A stretch of DNA of 64,000 nucleotides, from positions 1 to 64,000 of the forward strand of contig JAXGGA010002925.1 of NCBI GenBank assembly GCA_038373865.1, written 5' to 3'. The DNA is from Uloborus plumipes. Lineage: Eukaryota; Arthropoda; Arachnida; Araneae; Uloboridae. The notes under the pieces are model-generated. The model saw nothing but the letters and a program-made list of their open reading frames with translations. It did no database searches and was not told the DNA's origin. Shown in pieces: positions 23,210-34,215 of this stretch. Both the position numbers and the translations under genes were made by a program. Position 1 is the first letter of the stretch; the number at the start of each line of letters is the position of its first letter.

Positions 23210-26200
23210 TATGCGAAAAGCACCGGCACAAACATACATACGCATTTCAAAAATGCGCTGTCTAAATATTTCAACGCTCGGAAAATACAGGAAGAATCTA
23301 AGAAAAAAACTATGCGCTGCCATCTTTCTGATATTTCAATTCTTCCCTAAATCTTTCAGCATTGAAGACAAAAATCACGCCAAAAACATTCACCACTTAT
23401 TCCGATTAAAAAAGAAAAGCCGTCAAATCTTTTTAACTTTTTCACCCTTCGAAGCAGCCTTATGCTGTCGAAATTAGGTATTTGCTGTTATCGTTTGGAA
23501 CGATCATTAGATTTTACTTCAGCAATGGCATCGATTTTTCAAAAGCAATTTTTAACTGTCACTTTCGCCTTATCCCGAACGGATCAATTTCGGACAACAA
23601 TGTGAAAAATTACTTTTTAATCGATATCCAATAATCAGATTTATTTCGCTCTGGACTTTCCTGAGGGGTCTCAAAGCAAAACAAGATTTAAAAAGAAAAA
23701 CGTAAATGGTATAGACCCGTTTTTTATCCTTTATTTATCATATTTTTTTGGAACAGTTTAACTTAAAGATTTAAATATATTTTTCTCAAGGTGATTAGAT
23801 TTGCTTGATATTTTGTCAATTCTCATTTGAAAAATCTTACACCAGCGTACAACTATTTGTCTTAGTCTTAAAAACTTTAATTCTGATTTTTTTTTAATTC
23901 TGGTTTAAAATTATGAAACATCTAAGTTTTTAGAGAAATTTGAAATGTTTTTTTTTTCCCAAATGAACTTAAAACAGAAGAGGATGTTATAGAATGTTTA
24001 ATCTAATCGTGGCTGAAATTTTCAAATAAATGTTTTGCAAAAATTAACCTATTATGTTACAAAAGCAGAAACTTTGGCAAATTGTTCACTGAATAGTTTG
24101 ATGAAGCATATTTTTTTAGTTTTGGAACAAATGGTAAAATAGCCAAGAAATTTGATTTTTTAATCAAAATGATTGTATAAAAGGTGAATCCAAATTTTGT
24201 GAGAAAGATCTTCTTTTCTTTTTAATAGCCAACCATAAATTTCATTTAATACCCAATTTCTTTTGAAATCCTTAGTTTAAGGAATGTAAATAGTAATTTA
24301 ACAGAACATTTAAGAAAAATTGTGCAGGTTCATTTCAGAAGAGATATCTCTTCGTTGATACTGCATCTTTCTTATACCATCTAATGCAGGTACACAAAAC
24401 TACATTGTTAAAATGTTAAACTTTTGAATTGTATTAACAAATAAATAGATTGGGGTTATTTAACATATGATTTTTTATGTAGTAATAAATAGAACACAAA
24501 CTTGAAATTTCAAATTGTGGTTTTAGATTAGTTATATGATATAAATCTTTGTGATACAACAATAGTCAAAATGTTCTACTTATTTTTTATTTAACTTTTG
24601 AAATGAAGTTGAGGAAAGTAATGTGAGCAAAAGCAAAGCTCTCAAAAAGTTAAATTGCAGGCAAGTAAGTGAAGAATTAAGAAAATTAAATGAAAACATC
24701 GACAAAAATATTAAATTTGAAACTTTTTTAAATATTTTATTTTTTAAACTGAATATTTTGAGATGCAAGCGAATAACACTAACTCTATAAATCGAATGTT
24801 ACAAGTGGCCAGCATATTTTCTCACATAATATGCACTTATGATTTCGAAAATCCGAAATTCTTAAACACTGTTATAAATAAGGATCTAAACAAGTACTAA
24901 ACAACATATAGAGTTATTCAAAAGTTCATTTTCAACTTTTAAAAAAGTTAGATCTGCCATTAATGAAATAACAGTGCACACAGAATCAAAATAACGTAAC
25001 ATTCTAACATAATGTAAATTCTTCAAGAAGTTATCCGTAATGGAATGGATTTTTTCAAAACCAAACTACTGTAACAAAACGAAATAAAACCCAAAACCTC
25101 AACACTCCGAACATCCAAGTTGAACAAAGTTGGAGTAAACCAATAACCATCCGAGTACTTCCAAGAAAATTTTGCTTAAAACTGAGATTTTTTTTCCACA
25201 TTTGCGCCCTGGAATCATAATTATAATATCTACCATGCGGTATTCACCGCTGGCAGAGCCAAAAACAAAACAGTCATTCTTAGTCCCAAGGCATTTCCCA
25301 AGTAGTGGTGGTTGCGAAGCAGTACCCTAGTGTTACGAGTGACTATTAGGAGGTTATCATATTCTTCGTAATTCTGGAAAAGAATTTTTATCGTAACGGC
25401 AGTTGTTTTATGGCCCATTACATGTGGTTTTCATAACGGTCTGTGCAACCGCAGTTGCCCTTGATGACAATTCGAAATGAACGCCCTCATCAAAGTTAGT
25501 TAAAGTAATTTTTGTCGGACATCGTAATGTGACAACATTATGCTACAGTTTTAGCCCTTGATGACACATTATGGAGAGAGAGAAAAAAAGAGAGTTGTTT
25601 TTAATAATGAAGCGGGAGATACAAATTGCAGGTCTGTAAATGAGTACTGCTCTTTTTATGGCATAAATGAAAAAAAAAATGCATGTTATTTCGTACTGTG
25701 GGATTTATTTTTGAAAGTTAAATTTGGCAGTGGAACAAATAAGTAAATGTTTTGCACATAGGTTTGAAAACAATAGCAGCAAGTATAGGAAAATTATTTA
25801 TATCAAAGGTTTCATCACGTATGGCATGATATAAACAGTTGATGATTAAGAGTTATTTTTTTTTATTTTACCCTCATCAACAATATTATTTTAATTATTA
25901 TAACATCTTGGTGGTTTGTGAAAAGATTTTGTACATTTTACAATACAAAAGTCATTTATTCTGAAAACTTAACGGAGACTTTTTATAATATCTTTGCCAT
26001 GTTTAGTGAATTCAAGCATGCACAAAGCTAAAACTATTCATATAAACTTTCTCATTACATATATCATGGTATGAACTATAGGTAATTAGCACAACTGTTG
26101 CTATTTTGTCTTAGTAATGATATTATTTTCGTTAGAATTATTACTTTGATGTTTGTGAAGTGATTTTATGTTTCACAAGTAGAAAAATCCGTATTATGAA

Positions 26201-26767
26201 TAACGTAATCATAATCATATCTTTAAAACTCTTTTTTTTAGCAAATTCCTACCTGACTTAGTTATTAAGATACCACGTTTAAATTTGAAAAAAGAAAAAA
26301 TATTTTCATCCCGTTTCCAAATAAATAACAGAATAATTTTAGTACAACTTGAGCTTTTCTAAAAAAAAATGAAAAATACAGAGAACTGTTTTATCCACAC
26401 ATTAAGAAAATTAAAAGACCGAGAATAGGATGCGATTATAAATATTAACTACGTAAAGTATTTCTAGATAATTTATTTAAAAGTAAGTAGTAACTACTGA
26501 AATTTAAATTGCTCACAAGTTTAGTATTTTTCTCTTTGTTTGAAAAAACTAAACAAAACAGGAATAAAGACTTACAAATAACGAAAATGCATTGTGTCTT
26601 ATTGACCTGTCTTACACCCATGCATGAAATTACATTTTATGACGTAAACCTGTACTCTTACATTTTGCTTTCGCAAAATAGTGAACATTAAAATCACTTC
26701 TTACACAACGACAAACTCTTCATTTCTTAATTCAAAAGTTAAGCATTTTAATAACGTTTATACTATA
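23210..26767. other. mostly AT-rich; one complex island at 25.2-25.6 kb
   Basis: Bases 25,215-25,560 are more complex and less AT-rich, with CCCTTGATGACA appearing twice (near 25,457 and 25,555). A 62-codon minus-strand frame there is not recognised. The rest holds only simple runs. Confidence 0.4.
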
Positions 26768-26775
26768 GAAACATG

Positions 26776-28228
26776 CAAGGACGTATTTAAGGGGGGGGTC
26801 CAGGGGGTCCGGACCCCCCCCAAACCGGATGTCTTTTATCACAGTTTTCATCACTTACCTCAAACAACCATAACCAAGACAGAAGGTGCTTTTTTCCTTT
26901 AAGTATTTCCATTAATTGAAAAGTTTTTAACTTCCAAGTCAATTCAGAACACGAGAACCTCCAAATGATTGTGCAAATTTTCTGCAGTATTTTCAAATTA
27001 ATGAAGACATTTCACAGAAATCTGTAAAATTTCTGCAGATTTCGTGTAGAAATTTGTTAAATAATCAAATTTTCCTGCGAAAATGCCGAGTTTGAGTCAA
27101 ATCAGCGTCATTTACGGGAAAATTAGATCTACTAAGTAAAACCTGTGCAGAAAATTTACAAATTTTTTTTAAAAATTTGACGGTTTCATATTACTAAAAA
27201 ACCATGTACGTAGATTATATCTATTTATGTAAGTAAGTCAGTATAACTGTTCCCGAACGCCAGTGAAATGATCATCGAACGAGATATCGATAAATTCGTA
27301 ATTTTTTAGGCCTTGTGCTCGACTAATTTACATAATTTTACGATTTTAATTAGCGGGCATAATCAATTATATCTATATATTATTATATAAGCCGTCTTTT
27401 TTCTCCCACCGTTTTTTTCGAAATTTCGGATTCTGCTTCGCAAGTGGTGAATAATTTCTCCAATTAAACTGTGTTTGTTCAAGCTTTTAAATGAAAAAAT
27501 TAGAAAATGGGGAAGTTTGGAGATTCTATTTCGTATCGTCGAAAGAATTTTATAAACTTAAATAAAGAAAATTAATTCAATGTTTGAAAGTAAAACCTTG
27601 CAAATATTATCGTCCAGAGCATAGTTGAATTTTGTATGAAGTGTTATTAAAATCGAACAAGGGTTTAGATTTACATTATAATAGAATTCATACAGCTGTG
27701 CATTCGATTCTATAGATAGTAGTTAGTTGGGGAGGCGGGAGGGGGGGGTGGCAACAAAATGAACATAAATATATACATTTTTTAAAAAATATATTACTAA
27801 GTTTAATATTTTGTTGAAGTATTAGCAACATTTTTCCTTATTCCTGAAAAAGTATTTGTCTTCTGATTTTCTTTTATTGTGAAATTTTTCTTCGAAGGAA
27901 TTATATACCACTCTTTTTCGAAGCATAAACATAAATGTTTCAGCGAATGAAATGAGATATGATGAATCTTTTTTTTCTTCACATTTAGAATTTTCGTATG
28001 GATGACTGTTATTAATTGCCAAAAATAAATTTACTACCGCATTCTTTAAAATTAATTATACTTAATTTCATTATCAATTTTAATTAATTATATTTTGTTT
28101 CACATTATATATTAATAATTATTATAGTTTTAATTTAATTAGTGCTAATGTAACAAACAATTAATACTTCTGATTTATCTTTTGTGACCTTGGACCCCCC
28201 CCTAAACAAAGTTCTGGATACGTGCTTG
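26776..28228. mobile_element. non-autonomous hAT-like element, perfect 8-bp duplication
   Basis: GAAACATG is present exactly at 26,768-26,775 and 28,229-28,236. The element begins CAAGGACGTATTTA and its right end, reverse complemented, begins CAAGCACGTATCCA. Just inside the left end is a 16-bp perfect palindrome GGGGGTCCGGACCCCC (26,803-26,818), and GGGGGGGGTCC recurs in inverted orientation inside the right end. An 8-bp duplication with CA-starting short inverted ends is the hAT signature. No transposase frame remains in the 1,453-bp interior. Confidence 0.88.
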
Positions 28229-28236
28229 GAAACATG

Positions 28237-28476
28237 CTTCAGTACCATCTGCAATCTCTTATAAGTTAGAAAAGGAGAATAATTGAAATTTCTTTAAGAA
28301 ATTATATGTGTATTTAAACTGCGATATGTATAGGTTTTAAAATTTCTTTACAAATTATATTGCACTCATGGTTTGCATACTTCATCTGCGGTTGTAACAA
28401 CATATATAACTCGTTTTAATAAATTTATATTCTTAATATAGTATATATAAAAACAATACTATATTAAGGAAATTCA
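28237..28476. other. short AT-rich spacer
   Basis: No features seen between the hAT-like element and the LINE. Confidence 0.5.
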
Positions 28477-28537
28477 AGACATTTTATTAACCTTTTTGGC
28501 AACACGGTGTGCTTGGTGTGGTTGTCTGCGTTTCTAG

Positions 28538-29257
28538 ATGGCTGATTTTAAAGATGAAGCTTTTTATGGTTTGCTTCAGACCTGCTACATGAAGATTGAA
28601 AATGCCATAAATTCGAAATGCAATATGAGTCAACAGTTTCGGGATGAAGCCAGGAATGCTGTGAATGAACTAAAGCTTTTAATTCCTATGAATTTCGAGC
28701 GTGTGAAGTCTCATACTTATCGGGAAGCTTGTAAAGACACCTTAAGTGAGTTTTTATCTGTGAAGAAACCGTCTTTTGCCAGTGTCGCTGCCCCATCTGT
28801 GGATAGTGTCCCCGTAGTTTCATCAAAATCCGCTGACTTAACTGGTAATAAACAAGCTGATGTACCCTTTGATGGCAAAAAGTTGAAAACCAAGATAGTC
28901 ATAAATGGTGCTAACAAGTCTGCTGGCTTAAAAATTATCCCCAAGTTACCGAAAAGGAAATCTTTATTTTTATCTCGGTTAAGTCCGGATTCAACAGCTA
29001 AGCAAGTGCTCGATTTTTTAACACCTCTGAAACTGGATTACGTATAATGCAAAAAATTAGCGACCAGGTATGACACTTACTCTTCTTTTCACATTGAGGT
29101 ATGTGAAAACGATTTTTCTAACTTAATGAATCCAACAGTGTGGCCTGAAGGATCCCTTGTTACTGAATTCTTTGGTCGTTTACGAAGCGATCGTGTTATA
29201 CAGGACGAGATTGCTAGTTGTGGGATTCTGACTCCTAATAACGATATTGAGAAATGA
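28538..29257 (+). pseudogene. LINE ORF1 protein, one premature stop
   Basis: ORF1 starts at ATG 28,538 (MADFKDEAFYGLLQTCYMKI), the first start after the short leader. A TAA at 29,045-29,047 ends the open frame after 169 residues. Continuing in the same frame gives a further ~69 residues (CKKLATRYDTYSSFHIEV near the start, WPEGSLVTEFFGRLR near the end) that complete the expected C-terminus, closing at TGA 29,255-29,257. The segment from KSLFLSRLSPDSTAKQVLDF to SSFHIEV has the strand-helix spacing of an RRM-like fold. No CCHC zinc knuckles are seen. The family role is nucleic-acid binding and RNP assembly on the element RNA. Confidence 0.85.
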
Positions 29258-30214
29258 CTTCATATTTACTACCAAAACGTCCGCGGCCTGAGAACAAAAA
29301 TACCTGATTTCTATAGCTCGGTTTCATCAGACAATTTTGATATAATTTGCCTCACTGAGACTTGGCTTTGCAATGATATTGACACAGATGATTTATTTGA
29401 TAATAGATATACTGTTTTTAGGAGGGATCGTGATTTTGTTGCCAATGACTGTAGGCGTGGAGGTGGTGTAGTTATTGCTGTCAAGAACTGTTTTTCTGCT
29501 GTTCGTATTGATATGCCGGACTTGGACCTTGAGTCTTTGTGGATTTCAGTTAATCTAAGGTTTTCCCGTAAATTGTTGTTGTGTGTTATTTACTGTCCAC
29601 CTGGTTTCAACAGTGATAAATATCTCAAATTTTTTGACTGTTTTGATCGTTTTATTTCTTACGATAACATTTTTATCTGTGGTGATTTTAACCTGCCTAA
29701 TATCGGTGATGTTGACAATGTTCATATCATGGATTCTTGTGGAAGAAATTTATTTAATTTTATGAATCTGTATGACCTTAAACAATTCAATAATGTTCTC
29801 AATTATAATAACAAATACTTAGACTTAATTTTATCTAATATTCAGTATTGTGATATTTCTGTTGATCGTTGTGATATTCCAATTGTCTCAGAAGATCTGC
29901 ATCATCCGGCTCTTGTAATTGATGTTAAATTTATGCTTGAGCGTTATAGAAAATGTTGTGCTAAAAATACTAGTTATGACTTTAAGAGAGCTGATTTTTT
30001 ACAAATGTTTTGTATGTTTTCTGAAATTGACTGGAACTTTTTAAATACTTTTAATGATGTTAATTTGGCAGTCTCTGGGTTTTATAATATTTTATTCAAT
30101 GTTTTTAGTGAAACCATTCCCATGAAAATTAATAACAGGAAATTTCCTTTCTGGTACTCTACTGAAACCAAGAGGTTGATAAAGCATAAGAAAAAGTTCG
30201 CAATTTGGCTTTAA
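29258..30214 (+). pseudogene. LINE ORF2, endonuclease part
   Basis: Open from 29,258 and reading YYQNVRGLRTK, ICLTETWL, GGGVVIAV, CVIYCPPG, FICGDFNLPN, LDLILSN and EDLHHPAL. These are the ordered motifs of APE-type LINE endonucleases: the N of QN, E of TETW, D and N of GDFN, and D/H of the final motif are all present. The domain nicks target DNA for reverse transcription. The first in-phase codon lies immediately after the ORF1 stop. The only nearby ATG (29,254, overlapping the ORF1 stop as ATGA) is out of frame by one base, so a one-base change just after the start is likely. The frame closes at TAA 30,212 just where the next domain begins in another phase. Confidence 0.88.
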
Positions 30215-32064
30215 GAAGCGACGATCCCAATGTGCTTAGTGAATTCAGAACTCTCAGATCTATTCTTAAGAGCAGCATTAAGGATGATTACAGTAAATAT
30301 TTGCGTATAACAGAAAATAATCTTATTTCTGATCCTAAGAAGTTTTGGTCCTATTTTCATAAAAACTACTCCCCGCCTAACAAAATGTTTTACAACAATA
30401 TGTGCTTTGATAATGATCGAGATATTGCTGGGGCATTCGCTAACTATTTTAGTTCTGTTTATCAAACTAGTTCTAGTTATGACAGGAATTTGAGTATTTA
30501 TGACAATAATGTCTGTGACCTAATTAAGATTGATAAAATTACTTATGATGATGTGATATTTGCCATTGGTGCTTTAAAGTCCTCTTCAACCGTTGGGGTT
30601 GATAATGTGCCTTCTTTTATTGTTAAAGGTTGTGCTGATGGGCTAATCTATCCTCTTCTTATTTTGTTTAACCTTTCTTTAAAGACAAACAATTTCCCTG
30701 ATGCTTGGAAGCATACAAAAATTATTCCTGTTTTTAAGGCAGGGAATAAAAATGATTGCAGAAATTATCGCCCTATTGCTATTTTGAGCCCTTTTTCTAA
30801 AGTTTTTGAAACAATTATATATAAAAAGCTCTTTTATCAAGTTAAAAATTTAATCTCACCTGCTCAGCATGGTTTTTTCCCCAGACGTTCTACGAGTACC
30901 AATTTGTTTTGTTTAAATAATAAAATAATTTCGTCATTTGAAAGTAGTGGTCAACTTGATGTTGTTTATACTGATTTTGCAAAAGCGTTTGATGTGGTTG
31001 ACTTCGGTATTCTTTTGCGGAAATTGAACTACATTGGCTTTCACATTAATCTTACTGACTGGTTTTTTTCATATTTAAGTTGTCGTATGTTATGTGTTTA
31101 TATTAATGGTGCTATTTCTGATGATTTTACTAATACTTCTGGCGTGCCGCAAGGCTCTAATTTAGGACCTTTGCTTTTTATTTTATTCATTAACGATATT
31201 TGTGATACTTTTCAACATTGTGATTACCTTCTTTTTGCCGATGATTTGAAACTTTTCAGAGACATTCGTACTACCGCAGATGTTACTCTTTTACAAATCG
31301 ATTTGGATAATTTGCACCAGTGGTGCATTCAAAATAAGCTTTTTTTGAACATTAGTAAATGCAATGTTATGAGTTATAGTCGTAGATCTGAGCCATTCAT
31401 TCATTCGTATAAAATTAATAAACAGTGTTTATCGCGTCTTGACTTTATTAAGGATCTGGGGGTCACTTTTAGTACTAAGCTTGATTTTACAGTACATATT
31501 AACAACATCGTTTCTAATGCTTATAGGGTTCTTGGTTTTCTTAAACGTAAGACTAAAGATTTTTCTAATGAGCAAGCAATTAAAGCGCTTTATTTTTGCC
31601 TTGTGCGCTCCAAACTGGAGTATTGTAGTCTTATTTGGGATCCTTATTATAATAACAAAATTAAAACTATTGAGCAAATTCAATCCAAATTTATTTTTTA
31701 TTTGTGTTACAGAACCCATAACCATGATTTTTTGACGTATTCATACTCTAATTTATGCAAAATTTATCATGTTCCAAACCTTAAGTCACGTCGTGAACTT
31801 TTGTGTCTTCTTTTTTTTTATAAAGCCCTTAACAATCTTATTGACTGCTCAGATATTATTAATTCCATCCATTTTGCTGTTCCAAATAGAACTCTTAGGA
31901 GTCATCTGTGTTTTAAAAATATTTTTACAAAGTTTAATTATGTTGATAATTTTTGTCTTTTTAAATTTTACAAACTTTTTAACTCTCATTGTCGCGTTTT
32001 GGACATTTTTAATATGTCTTTTAATAATTTTAAGTCTATTTGTTTTAATATTTTAACTGTGTAA
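30205..32064 (+). pseudogene. LINE ORF2, reverse transcriptase part
   Basis: About 619 codons are open, frameshifted relative to the endonuclease; there is no natural ATG at the start, so this is the downstream part of one original ORF2. Visible motifs: NYRPIAILSPFSKVFE (near residue 187), YTDFAKAFDVVD with the first catalytic Asp (near 257), GVPQGSNLGPLLFILFIND (near 313), the FADD box (residues 344-347, near 31,234), and the NISKC and KDLGVTF motifs of the fingers/thumb. All catalytic aspartates are intact. The C-terminal ~150 residues include an LEYCSLIWDPYY segment common in Jockey/CR1-group proteins. The role is target-primed reverse transcription. Stop TAA at 32,062-32,064. Confidence 0.92.
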
Positions 32065-32261
32065 TTTGTTTTAATTCATTTGTTGTCTTTTAAAACTTTA
32101 CGAAATTTTAATTCCTTGTCTTGTTTCAGATATTTTTAGACATTTTTAAGTCTTTTAATTATTGTATGTCTATATTTTTCAATATTTTGAATGTATAAAT
32201 TGTTTTAATTGTTCTTGTTTTACTTGCCACTGTTACTGGATTCGTCTGTTGTGCGCAATAC

Positions 32262-32262
32262 T

Positions 32263-32294
<32 letters not shown>

Positions 32295-32297
32295 ATA
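32262..32297 (+). repeat. (AAAT)n tail of the LINE
   Basis: About nine AAAT repeats after TTTAAATAAA close the LINE 3' end, as usual for this group, which often has short tandem tails rather than poly-A. Confidence 0.85.
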
Positions 32298-32312
32298 CGA
32301 GACATATACTTA

Positions 32313-34215
32313 TTGTGTGCTTCATTCGTGTTGACTACATTTATATTCGTTTGCATGAATTGACAAAAACATTCCAAATGAACTTCCTCCGTTAGACAAT
32401 ACGTGGCTTTTTCATACTGAATGCAACAGAGTTCAGTGGTGTATCTAAAAGGGGAATTTGGGTAATTATTCCCTTTTTTAACCCAAGAAATTGTCTTTTT
32501 TGACAGTAGTAAAACTAACCGTAACCCTTTCGAAGTTTAAACATTTCATAATGAAAGAGACTGATAGCGTTAGTCTGTAATTCAAAAAAATAACCAAAGT
32601 ATTCTAAATAAACTTCTTGCTCTAAAACATTTGTCGTACTTTCATACTGACTATTATACTGCTCTTCTGCATTTCGAAAAAAGAAAAAAAAAAAAATAAA
32701 GCATTCCGAATGATCTGCCTGCCCTAGAAAATGTGTCATACTTTTATGCTGACTATAATAGTGCTTGTATGCATTTCAAAAAATAATTGAACAAAGCATT
32801 ACATATGAACTCCTTTCCTTAAAAGATGTCATGCTTTCATGCTGCCTGTTTCAGTTCTCGTCAGTATTTCGAAAAATTAATGAATAAAGAACTTTGAATT
32901 AACTTTCCTCTCCAAAAAATGTTTCGTACTTTCACGCTGCTGTTATATTGCTCATCTGTATTTCGAAAACTAAAAGGCTTTAATATTCCAAATGAGTTTC
33001 ATCCCTTAGAAAGTGTAATGTGTTTTCATGTTCACATCATAGTGCTCATCTGCATTTACAAAAATTAATGAATAAAACGTTTCAAAAGAACTTCCTCGTC
33101 CAAAAAATGTGTCTTTCTTTCATGTTGACTCTAATAATGTTTTTCAGCATTAAAAAAAATAAATGAAACATTCAAAAGTAACTGAGTAAAATGGGAGGTT
33201 CTTTCATTCATCACATTAATAGCGCTAAGCAGTGTTTCAGAAACCCAGATGACTAAATCAATCCAAATAAACATCCTCCTCCACGAATTCTAGCAGTTTT
33301 TCATTCTGAATATAATAGTGTCAGTCTGCATTTGCAAAAACAAAAACTAAAACACTCCAAGTGAGCTTCCTCATCCAGAAAATGTGTGGATCTTTAATGC
33401 TGACTACGACTATGCTAGTGTTCACCCTCATTTAGAAAAAAAAATGGCTAAAACATTCCAAATAATCTTCTTTCTCTAGAAAATGTGTTGTGCTTTCATG
33501 CTGACTGTTATAGTGCTCGTCTGCATTTCAAAATATAAATGAATGAAACATTTTCAATAAACTTTCTCCCCCAGAAAATGTGTCAGACTTCCATGCTGAT
33601 TGTAAGAGTGCTCGTCTGCATTTTGAAAAACAAATGACTAAAACATTCCAAATGAGCGTCATACCCTAGAAAATGTGTCATACTTACATGCTGATTATTA
33701 TAGTGCTCATCTGCGCTTCGAATCATAAATGACTAAAACATTCCAAATCAGCCTTCTTCCCTAGAAAATTTGTCGTACTTTCATGCTGACTATTACCCTG
33801 CTCGACTGCATCTTGAAGCATAAATGACTAAAGCATTTCCAATTAACTTTTCCTCTCAGAACATGTGTCAAACTTCCATTCTGACTACAACAGTTCTCGT
33901 TTGCATTTTAAAAAATAAATGACTAAAACATTCCAAAAAGGAATGGTTCTTTCCCAATAACTGTGATAGTGTTAAGCTGAGTTTCGGAAACCAGATGACT
34001 AAAACAATCCAAATGAACAACCTCGTCCACGAATTCCGTTTTTCTTTTATGCTGACTATAATAGTGTCAGTCCGCATTGATAAAAACAAATGACTAAAAC
34101 ATTCCAAGTGAGCTTCTCATCCGGAAAATGTGTAGTTCTTTAATACTGACTACAACTATACTAGCGTTCGCCTGCATTTAGAAAAAAATGGCTGAAACAT
34201 TCCGAATAAACTTCC
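32313..34215. repeat. ~95-bp satellite array, about 20 monomers
   Basis: A module with GTGT(C)-A-CTTTCATGCTGACTA, then ATAGTGCTC-TCTGCATTT, then AAATGACTAAAACATTCCAAA recurs about every 95 bp, for example near 32,633, 32,731, 33,110, 33,485, 33,581, 33,676, 33,770 and 34,035. Monomers vary by roughly 15-30%. Three consecutive unusual monomers near 33,195, 33,291 and 33,385 match those near 33,946, 34,035 and 34,127, giving a higher-order period of about 745 bp (8 monomers). The first monomer begins right after the LINE tail. Open frames here are by-products. Confidence 0.9.

Larger units (their letters stand above)
28490..32299 (+). mobile_element. near full-length non-LTR retrotransposon (LINE, Jockey/CR1 group)
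   Basis: The element shows a short 5' UTR, ORF1, an ORF2 with apurinic-type endonuclease then reverse transcriptase, a ~200-bp 3' UTR and an (AAAT)n tail (32,262-32,297). ORF2 has no RNase H or other domain after the reverse transcriptase. A possible degraded target duplication is AGACATTTTATTA (28,477-28,489) versus AGACATATACTTA (32,300-32,312), 10 of 13 matching. Domain order places it in the Jockey/CR1 group; I cannot fix the clade by eye. Three lesions make this copy non-functional as it stands. Confidence 0.9.

Noticed and set aside
23109..23477. 122-codon plus-strand frame
   Set aside because: Its first third lies in MITE copy B and the remainder has no recognised content or splice context.
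32313..34215. CRISPR-like array (regular repeat spacing)
   Set aside because: Repeats are diverged ~95-bp monomers without unique spacers, in eukaryotic DNA with no cas genes; this is satellite.
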